The notes under the pieces: generated by a model | Database searches by the model: none | Told to the model about the DNA's origin: nothing | The model's input: only the letters and a program-made list of their open reading frames with translations | DNA from: a bacterium | GTDB taxonomy: Bacteria > Zhuqueibacterota > Zhuqueibacteria > Residuimicrobiales > Residuimicrobiaceae | Reading direction: 5' to 3' | NCBI GenBank assembly: GCA_029565685.1 | Contig: JAKQNR010000035.1 | Location: 62,001-126,000 of the forward strand | DNA: 64,000 bases | Position numbers and translations under genes: made by a program | Shown: positions 15,289 to 23,722 of the stretch, one piece after another | How the letters are laid out: the number at the start of each line of letters is the position of its first letter | How positions within the stretch are numbered: the first letter of the stretch is position 1

Positions 15289-16785
15289 CTAATGCAGGGC
15301 GGAGGAACGCAAAAGCTTCTTGCCGTGAGCCACCCCTGCCACGACCATGCGGCGCACTTCACCATGGAGCAACAGCACCGTGCCGGCGAATGTCATCACG
15401 AGGATCGCCATTTTTAGCACAACGCCGAGGAACTGGTCGGCATCTGGCAGCAGCGCGGCGACCCCATACAAGACCAGGGATGCGGCCAGACCGACCGCAA
15501 GCGTTTTGCCATGAATGGCGATCTTGAGATAGCGCCTGGAACGGTGGCTCAGATAAGCGGCAAGTAAAAAACAAGTCAACAACGCAGCGTAACACGAACC
15601 CCAAATACCCCAAAAATGGACAAAAACAATGTTCAACACGATATCCAGCAGCACGCAGACGAGCACGGTAAAACTGATGATATTGGTCTTTTTCTCAATA
15701 TAGAGACCCGAGGCATAGATGGGCAGCAACGCCCAGAGCAGGGTTCCGGCGACAATCACACCGAGCAAATCGCCGGCCGAGGCGTACTTTTCAGAGGCCA
15801 AGACCACGATCAACTCCCTGCCCAAAAGAGCCATAACGAGAAAAATAGGGATCAGCACCAGCAGACTGATATTAGCCACAGTGGAGACAAACCGGCTGGT
15901 CGCCTCCCGGCCTTTCTCATGCCAGATCTCGATATAGATCGGGGTGAGCGCATACATCAGCGGAAAAAGGATCAAATCCTTCGTATAATGTCCCATATTC
16001 GACGCCACGCTGAAAACCGCCACCGCCTCAGAGCCGAGCATGAACTGGATGATGTACCGGTCCACCGATTTGAGCAAAAGATACCCCAGTTCGAATCCGA
16101 TCAGCGGAAAACCGAAACGCAGACAGGTCTTGAAAAAAGGAGCGGAAAAAGACGCGATCGATACCGGAGTCTGTGAAAGAAAAACTCCGATCAGCACCAC
16201 CATGACGAGGGTCTCGGCAGCCAGAATGCTCATATAGTAGACCTTGAGCGTGCCGCCGATCAGGAGAACCGCTGAAAGGCTGACGGCTAAAATGGTGAAC
16301 CGGCTGGCGACCATGGCGATGTTATAAGAAATGGTTCTTTGCGACGCACGATAGAAATTGAGCAATCGGGCGTAGAGGCTGCCGGTCACAATCAAGCCGG
16401 CAAAAAGATAGTGAAAGCCCGGCAGATCCTGATCGAACAGCCAAACAAAGAGTTGCTTGCCGAACAGAACCACCAACAGCGCGGTGAACAGGGCGAACGC
16501 CAAGGTTCCGAAAAAAAAGGTCGAATAATAGGTCGACTGCGCAGCCGGATCTTCCGGGTGGTTGTACTCACGGTAAAAGCGGACCGTTGATTCGGCGAGC
16601 CCTGCTCGGGAGAAGGCAAGAAAAATCCACAGGGTGACCGAGAAAACGCTCATCACTCCGTAATCATTCTGCGTCAACGCCCGAGTTAAAACTGGAAACG
16701 AGACAAAGCTCGCGGAGAACGCCAGCAGTTCTCCCACCGCATAATTGGAAGAATGACGCAGAAATTTTTTGAGATGAACATCCAT
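15289..16785 (-). CDS. polysaccharide flippase, Wzx/MATE-like (MOP superfamily)
   Basis: A 498-residue integral membrane protein with about 12-14 hydrophobic segments. It opens with SSNYAVGELLAFSASFVSFPVLTRAL, the standard start of Wzx/RfbX flippases, followed by NDYGVMSVF and by YREYNHPED in a cytoplasmic loop. It should flip the undecaprenyl-linked repeat unit to the periplasmic side for the polymerase at 12502-13887. It lies between the GT4 gene and an acetyltransferase gene. No Wzz-like chain-length protein is in this window. Confidence 0.9.
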   Translation of the reverse strand: MDVHLKKFLRHSSNYAVGELLAFSASFVSFPVLTRALTQNDYGVMSVFSVTLWIFLAFSRAGLAESTVRFYREYNHPEDPAAQSTYYSTFFFGTLAFALFTALLVVLFGKQLFVWLFDQDLPGFHYLFAGLIVTGSLYARLLNFYRASQRTISYNIAMVASRFTILAVSLSAVLLIGGTLKVYYMSILAAETLVMVVLIGVFLSQTPVSIASFSAPFFKTCLRFGFPLIGFELGYLLLKSVDRYIIQFMLGSEAVAVFSVASNMGHYTKDLILFPLMYALTPIYIEIWHEKGREATSRFVSTVANISLLVLIPIFLVMALLGRELIVVLASEKYASAGDLLGVIVAGTLLWALLPIYASGLYIEKKTNIISFTVLVCVLLDIVLNIVFVHFWGIWGSCYAALLTCFLLAAYLSHRSRRYLKIAIHGKTLAVGLAASLVLYGVAALLPDADQFLGVVLKMAILVMTFAGTVLLLHGEVRRMVVAGVAHGKKLLRSSALH

Positions 16786-16828
16786 TTAGCGCTCGTTTCG
16801 CAATAGAGTCTGAGGAGTGGTGATCCGC

Positions 16829-17467
16829 TCAGTCCTGGTGGGTCCCGCCGCCATCCTGATTCGAATCGATCCCCCAGAACAGCTTCACCAGGTGACGACG
16901 CAACCGCTCGCGGTTTTCCTGGTAATGACGCGAGGTGAACCAATCCGCGCCGGGTTCGATCTCCATATCCGGAGGCTGTTGCACCTTCCAAATCTCTTTC
17001 GCCTTTTCTTTGAACTTGTCGGTGCTGCCGATCACCCGGGCCGGAACGCCCATGGCGATGCTGTTGGCAGGAATGTCATTTATGACCACCGAGCCGGCGC
17101 CGATGATGCTGTTGGCGCCGATGTGAATGTTGGGCAGCAGGATGACATTCTGGCTGATGACGCAATTATCGTCGATGACGATAGGCCCGAAAAGTTGTAG
17201 GTTGGGATCTTGATCCCGGCAGACCCACGCGGCGCCGTTGTGATTGATGAACTGCACATGGTTTGCGATGGTGACATGATTGCCGATCTTGACCAAATAG
17301 GGCTCCTGCCCGAGGTTGTCGGGAATAATCGAACACCCTTCGCCGACCTGCGCGCCCTGTTTGCGGAAAAACTCGGCTTTGCTGAACCGGTCATAGGAGG
17401 CGATCGCCTTGAGATAGCGCATCCGCCGGTATTTATCCCGCAACCGCTGCCAGGTTCCGGACATCAT
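16829..17467 (-). CDS. left-handed beta-helix acyltransferase (hexapeptide repeat)
   Basis: The 212-residue protein carries hexapeptide-type repeats from about 40 to 150: VGEGCSIIPDN, VKIGNHVTIANHVQFINH, VIDDNCVISQNVILLPNIHIGANSIIGAGSVV. These are followed by IPANSIAMGVPARVIG, the usual cap of serine/sugar O-acetyltransferases. It would O- or N-acetylate a sugar of the repeat unit using acetyl-CoA. Its start codon directly follows the stop of the SGNH gene (the two abut), which suggests translational coupling. The pairing of a hexapeptide acetyltransferase with an SGNH hydrolase may tune acetylation of the polymer (inference). Confidence 0.88.
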   Translation of the reverse strand: MMSGTWQRLRDKYRRMRYLKAIASYDRFSKAEFFRKQGAQVGEGCSIIPDNLGQEPYLVKIGNHVTIANHVQFINHNGAAWVCRDQDPNLQLFGPIVIDDNCVISQNVILLPNIHIGANSIIGAGSVVINDIPANSIAMGVPARVIGSTDKFKEKAKEIWKVQQPPDMEIEPGADWFTSRHYQENRERLRRHLVKLFWGIDSNQDGGGTHQD

Positions 17468-18184
17468 TTAAAAATTCTCCGCGGATAAAAGTTGCTGTAA
17501 AGAATGGGTCATCTTCTCGTATCCTGCAAAATTGGGATGCACCCCGTCGTCCGTGTATTCGGGCTGCAGAAATCCTTTTGCATCGCTCAGCGGGCTTGCC
17601 AGATCAAGCAGGATCAGCTGATTCGCCGCTGCATACTCCCCAAGCCAGCGATTGAAGGCATGAATGGTTTGATTTATTTCCTTTGGCTTCTGAGCGTCGT
17701 AGCGTTCGGTGACCGGAATCACAGTGGCCACTGCGGTTCGAATGCCGTTGGCGCGCGCCAGCGTGGTCATCATCTTGACATTGTCCTGGCTGATGGAAAA
17801 GGGCACCTGATGGGCAAAGTTCATTTCGCAAAGCTTGATGACCACCATTTTGGGGTGCAGGTCGATGACGTCGTGCTGAAAGCGCAACAGCAGTTGGCTG
17901 GCGAATTGCCCGTCGATCCCCTTGTTGACGATTCGGCGACCAGGCAGTTGCCGGCCCGGATCCCAATGGGCGGTGATCGAAGCGCCAAGCAGCACCACAT
18001 CCACGCCCTCCGCCGGCTGGTCCGCCGACTGCGGCCGGGCATGAAATTCCGATATCCATTCATGAGACTGGGCCCAGGCCAGGATCATCTTTTTACGATA
18101 ATCATACGCCTTGTAAAGCGCGAACATGCCGATCAGATTCCCCAACAGGGACAGGATCAAGAGATAGGGCAAGGCTTTTGACAT
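17468..18184 (-). CDS. membrane-anchored SGNH/GDSL-type hydrolase
   Basis: I use ATG 18182-18184 because AAAGGAAG sits at the right distance; an ATG six codons upstream also exists. The 238 residues start with one hydrophobic anchor (LPYLLILSLLGNLIGMFALY), so the catalytic part is periplasmic. Block I is VVLLGASITAHW (Ser nucleophile), block II has NKGIDGQ, block III KLCEMNF in place of GxND, and block V the D/H pair in DDGVHPNFAGY. It would hydrolyse an ester, possibly an O-acetyl group on glycan. The deviating block III makes the substrate hard to guess. The neighbouring downstream gene is the hexapeptide acetyltransferase. Confidence 0.85.
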   Translation of the reverse strand: MSKALPYLLILSLLGNLIGMFALYKAYDYRKKMILAWAQSHEWISEFHARPQSADQPAEGVDVVLLGASITAHWDPGRQLPGRRIVNKGIDGQFASQLLLRFQHDVIDLHPKMVVIKLCEMNFAHQVPFSISQDNVKMMTTLARANGIRTAVATVIPVTERYDAQKPKEINQTIHAFNRWLGEYAAANQLILLDLASPLSDAKGFLQPEYTDDGVHPNFAGYEKMTHSLQQLLSAENF

Positions 18185-18248
18185 GTTATATCTTCCTTTC
18201 ATGTCTTAGGCAACGGATGTACGCTTTTATAAAAGAGATCTGCAGCGA

Positions 18249-18812
18249 TCATTTGTGATCCGGCACTCGCTCCAACCAGATCTCCTTCCACCAGAGCAGG
18301 CAATGCCGGTCGCAGCCGTCCCAGTCGCAGCCGATTCCGCCGCGGCCATCGCAGACGACGTCATCCAACAAAACGGTATCCCGCATTTTGAACATTTTCC
18401 AGGTGCCTTCGTTGAAGGCCCTCTCAAGTCTTTTCAGCACCACATACTCGCCGCCGCAGTATTTTTTCTGCGCAGGGGTAAACGCGAGGCCGGCGAATTT
18501 TCCGCTTTTGTCAAGCGTTTGCTGAATCTCCTCGATCGTTTTGATCCTGACCTTTTCCCCAGGCTGGAGATGAAGCGTTGGAGACAGTGAACCAGGCCGT
18601 CTCGTTCGATCGATCGGCTTCTGTTCGCTGTGCGACCGTTTGAATCCGTCCCTCAAACCGATATATGCCTTGTGCAGAAAACCGACCTGCGCCAGTGTAC
18701 GCCGGATCCGTTGGAATTCTCTGAAGGCAGAGTTTACCGCCAGCCGCGGCGCCCTTTGCCAGAAACTTAATTTTTCCGCGCACTCTAGCGATTTCAGTTG
18801 ACAATGTTCCAT
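18249..18812 (-). CDS. small conserved protein with SH3-like region and Cys-rich C-terminus, function unknown
   Basis: ATG 18810-18812 with AAGGAG eight bases upstream gives 187 residues; the longer in-frame start at 18881 would overlap the upstream gene. After a basic N-terminal half, an SH3-like stretch begins LQPGEKVRIKTIEEIQQTLD, followed by KYCGGEYVVLKRLERAF, TVLLDDVVCDG and a Cys-rich end (GCDWDGCDRHCLLWWKEIWL). I recognise this pattern (FxPxMxxYCG ... CxG ... CxRxCxxxWKExWLxRV) from small proteins in bacterial glycan loci, but know no assigned function. Four or five spaced cysteines suggest metal or cofactor binding. It lies between acyltransferases and the SGNH gene. Confidence 0.75.
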   Translation of the reverse strand: MEHCQLKSLECAEKLSFWQRAPRLAVNSAFREFQRIRRTLAQVGFLHKAYIGLRDGFKRSHSEQKPIDRTRRPGSLSPTLHLQPGEKVRIKTIEEIQQTLDKSGKFAGLAFTPAQKKYCGGEYVVLKRLERAFNEGTWKMFKMRDTVLLDDVVCDGRGGIGCDWDGCDRHCLLWWKEIWLERVPDHK

Positions 18813-18859
18813 CCACAACTCTCCTTGTGAGTCTGGTCGGAGGGCAGGATCGAAACGAC

Positions 18860-20044
18860 TTAAAATCGTCTTCGAATCCACTCCACCGTTGAGGCGATGC
18901 CGGGCACTTGTTTCGCCCGCTCCTTGATCGAATTCAAAGTATGAGCGGTATGGCCCCCAAAGGTATCATTATAAATGATTTTTTCATAATAGTACGATTC
19001 CTCATTCGTATATCGGTGTTTATACCCGCCGTCCCATGGGAACAGGTGAAAGCGTTTAACCGAAGGCATCCACCGGATGACGTCTTCAATAATATGCAAA
19101 AGCAGCACATTGGACGGAGACAGGCTTGCATATGATTCACGATAACCGATTTTGTTGTAATAAAAGATATCGCGATCCACATAACAAAACGCGCCGGAGA
19201 CGGGTTGGCCGGCGATCTCCAAAAAGTACAGGTGCAATTGACCGGTCTTGGCTAACATCCGGATGAGGCCGGCATAAAAGTCCTGGTAGCGAGAGGGCAG
19301 TCGGCGGATGGAAGTCCCTTGCGCGCCTTTCCAGCCGGAATCCTCGATAGCGAGAAAGAGAGGCCAGTCTTCGACCGCCCGTTCTCCGGTCTCATGCCGA
19401 TAGCCATGATCCTCGACGCGGGCGATTTTATGCATCATTTGTTTCATATTTTTGCGCATTTTGGTCGAAAGATGCTTGGTCACATATTCCTCGAACGTTT
19501 CAGGCAGTGCTATGCTATATGTTGGTTCTGCGATCGCCCTTGCGTGCAGCCTGCCGACCGCCAACTTTTTCGCCAGTGCATGCGGTTGGAACGAATAGCC
19601 CTCGAAATAGCGCAGGATATCCCCGCTCCGTTTATCTTGGGTAAGAATATCGCAACCACGTTGCGCGAAAGCCGCTTCATATCCGTCCCGGATCAGCGGG
19701 TGGGCTTCCAGACAGTGCTCATTGACCAGACTCGAGAGCACGCGAAACGGCCCTTCTCTTTTCACCTGCAACGGCCAATACCCCACCACCTCATCCCCCT
19801 CGAGCAGGGGATACACCCTGACCTGTTCGGATCCCGCAAAACACTTGTACCAGGATGAAATATACTCAAAAGAAACAAAGATCGATTTCACATCGAGCGA
19901 CTGGTAAAGCGCTCTCCATGTCTCTTCAATAGACTGCAGTTGTGCATAGCTGGAAACAGGCCGTCCGAACGTTAGCGATGATGGTGAGACGGCGGCGCTG
20001 ACCGGGACTTGCCGGCTTTTTAACGGATCGTCTGTTTGGACCAA
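18860..20044 (-). CDS. FemAB/CelD-like GNAT acyltransferase (tandem copy A)
   Basis: The 394-residue protein starts at TTG 20044 with GGAGG six bases upstream. It has the double-GNAT layout of BioF2/CelD (BcsL) proteins: an N-terminal GNAT-like half with FVSFEYISSWYKCF, a helix-rich middle with TKMRKNMKQMMHKI, the conserved AIEDSGWKG, then LHLYFLEIAGQPVSGAFCYVD and KIGYRESYASLSPSN. It ends with the acceptor region HLFPWDGGYKHRYTNEE. Such enzymes transfer acyl or aminoacyl groups to sugars or peptidoglycan. The next gene is a clear tandem duplicate. Carrier-protein-bound donors from the 5' module are conceivable but unproven. Confidence 0.85.
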   Translation of the reverse strand: MVQTDDPLKSRQVPVSAAVSPSSLTFGRPVSSYAQLQSIEETWRALYQSLDVKSIFVSFEYISSWYKCFAGSEQVRVYPLLEGDEVVGYWPLQVKREGPFRVLSSLVNEHCLEAHPLIRDGYEAAFAQRGCDILTQDKRSGDILRYFEGYSFQPHALAKKLAVGRLHARAIAEPTYSIALPETFEEYVTKHLSTKMRKNMKQMMHKIARVEDHGYRHETGERAVEDWPLFLAIEDSGWKGAQGTSIRRLPSRYQDFYAGLIRMLAKTGQLHLYFLEIAGQPVSGAFCYVDRDIFYYNKIGYRESYASLSPSNVLLLHIIEDVIRWMPSVKRFHLFPWDGGYKHRYTNEESYYYEKIIYNDTFGGHTAHTLNSIKERAKQVPGIASTVEWIRRRF

Positions 20045-20058
20045 TGAACGCCTCCGCC

Positions 20059-21195
20059 TTAATTTCTTCCATTCGGTTCTGGACGCACGGACGCGGAAAG
20101 GCGCGACTGCCTTCTCTCCTTGAGAATGGAAACATAATAGGCTAACCGGCCGCCCAAAGAACGTCGGTATAACGTGTTCGAAATATAATACGATTGCTCG
20201 TTCACATATCGGTGTTTATAGCCGTAATCATGCGGGAACAGGTGCATGCGGCGCACCTCCGGACTGTGTTGGATTAGATCTTCAATGATATGCATTAACA
20301 ACAAATTCGATGGAGAAAAGGAGGATTGTTCCTCCACGTATCCGATTTTTCCGTAATGAAACACCTCCCCGTCGATGTAGCCGAATCCACCCGCCACAGG
20401 CTTGCCGTCGATCTCGAGGAAATACAGATGGAGCACGCCGCGCTCCGATAAAAATTGGATGAGCTCTTCATAGTAGCGCTGAATGTTCGCAGCCCGCTTT
20501 TTAATGGAACTTTTTTCTAATCCTTTCCAACCGGAATCCTCGATCGCCAAAAATTGCGGCCAAAGCGCGACGGCCGCTTTCCCGGTATAATGACCATACG
20601 CGTGCGAGGAGAATTGGGACAGCTTTTTCCGCCACCAGCGGATATTGTGCCTGACCTTGGAGGAAAGATCCAGGTTGAAATAGTCGTCAAAGGAGCGAGC
20701 CAGGCGAATGGTATAAGTGGGCTCCCTCTTTCGCCGCCGGTACAAACGTGCACCCCCTTTTTCCTCAGAGGCCTCTGAGTGAAAGGAATATTCGCCCTGG
20801 CCGTGCAGGATGTCCCAACCCTTGATGCTTGCGATCAACGTTTCGATGGCGCTCGATGACAGCAAGGATTCATAACCATCCGCGATGAGAATACCCGCAT
20901 TCATACATTCATCCGCGTAAATGGGCCACGACAATAGACGCAGCAGCCCTTTGCGGCTGTAGAAAAGGGGGAAAAAGCTTATGAGGGTTTGATCAGCATA
21001 GACGGGATATACCCGGACTTGTTCCGGCATGACAAAACAGCGATACCAGATGGAAATGAATTCGAACGACAGGAAAAGCGAATGCCGGGAACGGGATCGA
21101 TAGATTGCTTGCCACTGTTCTTCGATGGTGGATAGCTGATCCCGGTGTAGGATCGGCTTTCCGATACGGAGGGCCATGTGATCGCTGTCTGTCAT
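20059..21195 (-). CDS. FemAB/CelD-like GNAT acyltransferase (tandem copy B)
   Basis: This is a paralogue of the gene at 18860-20044, sharing FLSFEFISIWYRCF, PEQVRVYP, AIEDSGWKG, LHLYFLEIDGKPVAGGF, YGKIGYVEEQSSFSPSN and LFPHDYGYKHRYVNEQSYY. I start it at ATG 21195 after GGAG; a TTG 13 codons upstream with AGGA is the alternative. About 378 residues. A 14-base gap separates it from copy A. Two diverged tandem copies suggest two related but different acylations, or two acceptor positions on the polymer (inference). Confidence 0.85.
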   Translation of the reverse strand: MTDSDHMALRIGKPILHRDQLSTIEEQWQAIYRSRSRHSLFLSFEFISIWYRCFVMPEQVRVYPVYADQTLISFFPLFYSRKGLLRLLSWPIYADECMNAGILIADGYESLLSSSAIETLIASIKGWDILHGQGEYSFHSEASEEKGGARLYRRRKREPTYTIRLARSFDDYFNLDLSSKVRHNIRWWRKKLSQFSSHAYGHYTGKAAVALWPQFLAIEDSGWKGLEKSSIKKRAANIQRYYEELIQFLSERGVLHLYFLEIDGKPVAGGFGYIDGEVFHYGKIGYVEEQSSFSPSNLLLMHIIEDLIQHSPEVRRMHLFPHDYGYKHRYVNEQSYYISNTLYRRSLGGRLAYYVSILKERRQSRLSASVRPEPNGRN

Positions 21196-21280
21196 CGCGG
21201 GCTCCGCCATAGTGATAGGATTCTGTCGGCGCAAGAGAGGATCCTGAGGGCGTTCCCGGCAACCGGGAAAAAAAACGGCA

Positions 21281-22435
21281 TCATCCGTGCTTCCCTCCGC
21301 TTATAGAGGGTAGGGGCGCGTGCGACGTCGCAGGAATCTCATAAGGACAGCCTGGGCTGTGAAGCATATCGAAATGTTCCAGCCTGCGGGCGCAGTGATA
21401 AAGAACCCTCCCCAACCAATTATCACGAAAGATAAACACGCGATAAAACTTTTCCCGGCCGTTGCACCAATCTGATTTCCATCGCGCCGAACCGCCGCAA
21501 AAGTCCCAAACCTTGCCTGATTGCTCGGCAAATAATTTTTCCAGCGTATATTTGGTCAGCAGCATGCCTGGACCCAAGTTTCTGAAAGCCTCGTTGATGC
21601 CGATCCGTACGGCCCGGTACGCGCCGGCGGAGTTGATGCAATAATAAAAGGCCATCCACTCGTCATTGCTTTTTAAAATAAAGACATCCAGACGTTTTTC
21701 ATCGCACCATTTTTGCGCCAGTCGAAAATAGAAATCATGAGCCTGACGGACCTGAAGCAACGCTTCCTTGTCCCTCCCCTTCCATCCGGTGATCTCCAGA
21801 TCATAGCAGTTCTTTGTTATCTGTTTCAGCTCTTCAAGACGGTTCACGTGAACCAGCTGCAGCGGACCTCGCTCCAGCGCCTTTCTCTCCGCAGCCCGAA
21901 CATTTTTTCGGAACCGACTAGACCGCTGATTGAAATATTCGTCGAAAGAGCCTTCGAGACGAATCTGGCAATTTTCCGAATGAAGGCGAAAATGAGATAA
22001 ATAAGGAAAATGGCCGTCGCCGGTGATCAATCGGTGCAACAGAGAGCGCTCGGAAACATGATCTAAAATAATCAGGCTTTTGTGCGCAGCCCTGAAAGCT
22101 TTTTTGATCATCTCGCTGAAAAGAACGGGATCGGCCTCCAAGGCGACCAGGTCGAAACCGTGAGAATGACAATTGGTCACGGATCGGACGACTCTAATCG
22201 CGATACCATGCGTTCTCTCCCAGCACCGCATGAGCGGTAGAATGGCGCGCGTCTGCTGGTTCTCCCGGGCGACGAGAACGAGCAGCCGCGGCTTGGCGGC
22301 AAATAAATCCAGCCAATTCTTAAACCATTCATAAGAAAAGAGGATATCCGCCCCGGGGGAGGCGGACCATAGTTGATCCCATGCAGGTCCAAGCTGCTTA
22401 AAAGCCTTCAAGCTGGTGATCGATTCGATATCCAT
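21281..22435 (-). CDS. CelD/BcsL-like GNAT acyltransferase
   Basis: A third acyltransferase of the same broad superfamily, 384 residues from ATG 22435 after AGGAAACC. Features are SYEWFKNWLDLF near residue 35, RFRKNVRAAERKALERG in the middle helix, ITGWKGRDKEALL (equivalent to the DSGWKG motif), then MAFYYCINSAGAYRAVRIGIN and FRNLGPGMLLTKYTLEKL. It ends with FCGGSARWKSDW. This architecture matches CelD/BcsL acetyltransferases in cellulose and exopolysaccharide loci more than copies A and B do. Cytoplasmic, presumably acting on lipid-linked sugar. Confidence 0.85.
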   Translation of the reverse strand: MDIESITSLKAFKQLGPAWDQLWSASPGADILFSYEWFKNWLDLFAAKPRLLVLVARENQQTRAILPLMRCWERTHGIAIRVVRSVTNCHSHGFDLVALEADPVLFSEMIKKAFRAAHKSLIILDHVSERSLLHRLITGDGHFPYLSHFRLHSENCQIRLEGSFDEYFNQRSSRFRKNVRAAERKALERGPLQLVHVNRLEELKQITKNCYDLEITGWKGRDKEALLQVRQAHDFYFRLAQKWCDEKRLDVFILKSNDEWMAFYYCINSAGAYRAVRIGINEAFRNLGPGMLLTKYTLEKLFAEQSGKVWDFCGGSARWKSDWCNGREKFYRVFIFRDNWLGRVLYHCARRLEHFDMLHSPGCPYEIPATSHAPLPSISGGKHG

Positions 22436-22543
22436 GGTTTCCTGCCGACAAACGATTCTTGATTCATTCTCCGGCGTTGGACTGCAACGGGATCGGCCTC
22501 AAACTGCTGCAGCGCCGGTCCCTGCAGAGATATTATGCAGGAC

Positions 22544-23722
22544 TCAGCCGCTGAACGACACAGTTTTTCTTGAAGCCCAAAGACGTTGGTAGAGACGCTG
22601 ATACTCCTGGATCATGGCGTCGATGGTGAAACGAGTTTCCGCTTTACGGCGGGCGCGGTCGCCGAGTTGTTTCGCGTACGCCGGTTTTTCCAACAGGGTC
22701 AGCAGACCGTTCGCCAGCGCCGCGGCATCCCCCGGCGGCACCAACAACCCGTCTTCTCCATGATCGAGGGCCTCCGGATTGCCGCCGACTTTGGTGGCGA
22801 CGATGCCGTTGCCCGCCCGCATCGCCTCGATCAGCGCGTTGGAAAAACCCTCGCTCAATGAGGGCAGCACAAAAATATCGAACAGCAGCAGTAATTCGGC
22901 GACGTCGCTGCGATTTCCGATGAAGTGGAGTGAATCCGCCATCTGGTTTTGCTTTACAAACTCCATGATCGGTTCGATATATCCAGCCATGGCCGGCAGC
23001 CGTTCTGCCGCGCCGCCGACGATGACAAACTGCGCCTGCGGGTGTTTTTTCAGCACCAGGGCGGCGGCTTCGACCAAGTACCTGGCGCCCTTGATCGGCC
23101 GTAGATTCATGACGCTGCCGATAATGGGCCGGTCTTCACTGAGGCCCAGTTCCCTCAGCTTGGCCTGGCGCGAGGCCGCTGACAAGACGGGATTGGCCTG
23201 CACTCCATTGTACAGCGTGACCACTCGGTCTGCGGGCAGCCTCTCGGTCGTCAGCAATTGTGCCCGCAGATCATCAGAGACGCAGATGGTAAAATCGATA
23301 AGGGGATTGATAAGCTTCCGCACCCAGCGGTGAAGCAAGCGTTCGTTAAAACCCTTGTCGCGGCGATTGCAGATGACCAGCGGCACCCGAGCCATTGTCG
23401 CGGTCAAACTTCCCAGGACATCGGACATGAAATGATAGGTTTGGACAATGTCGACCTGGTGGCGTCTCATCAAGGACATAAGGCGATAGGCTACCCTGAC
23501 GGCGGAGAAGCCATACACGCGTTTGAGCAGCAAGGGATACACCATAATGCCCGCGTCCCGCATTCTCTCAATCATGGGGCTTTCCGCCGGAAACAAGGGG
23601 ACAACGATCGGCTGAAACCGCGCAGGATCCAATCCGTTCACTAGGTTGAAAAGATGCACTTCCGTGCCGCCCTCCTTGAACAGCACATCGATGATATACA
23701 GCACCGTCATTTTATCCTTCAT
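22544..23722 (-). CDS. GT4 family glycosyltransferase (paralogue of the one at 14-15 kb)
   Basis: The 392-residue GT-B enzyme begins VLYIIDVLFKEGGTEVHLFN and has IVQTYHFMSDVLGSLT, YNGVQANP, LRPIKGARYLVEAA and LSEGFSNALIEAMRAG with the GT4 E-x7-E pair. Its ATG overlaps the TGA of the upstream deacetylase by four bases; an ATG four codons in has a better AAGGA. Motif-for-motif similarity to the GT4 at 13951-15126 shows they came from one duplication within the locus. Confidence 0.9.
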   Translation of the reverse strand: MKDKMTVLYIIDVLFKEGGTEVHLFNLVNGLDPARFQPIVVPLFPAESPMIERMRDAGIMVYPLLLKRVYGFSAVRVAYRLMSLMRRHQVDIVQTYHFMSDVLGSLTATMARVPLVICNRRDKGFNERLLHRWVRKLINPLIDFTICVSDDLRAQLLTTERLPADRVVTLYNGVQANPVLSAASRQAKLRELGLSEDRPIIGSVMNLRPIKGARYLVEAAALVLKKHPQAQFVIVGGAAERLPAMAGYIEPIMEFVKQNQMADSLHFIGNRSDVAELLLLFDIFVLPSLSEGFSNALIEAMRAGNGIVATKVGGNPEALDHGEDGLLVPPGDAAALANGLLTLLEKPAYAKQLGDRARRKAETRFTIDAMIQEYQRLYQRLWASRKTVSFSG

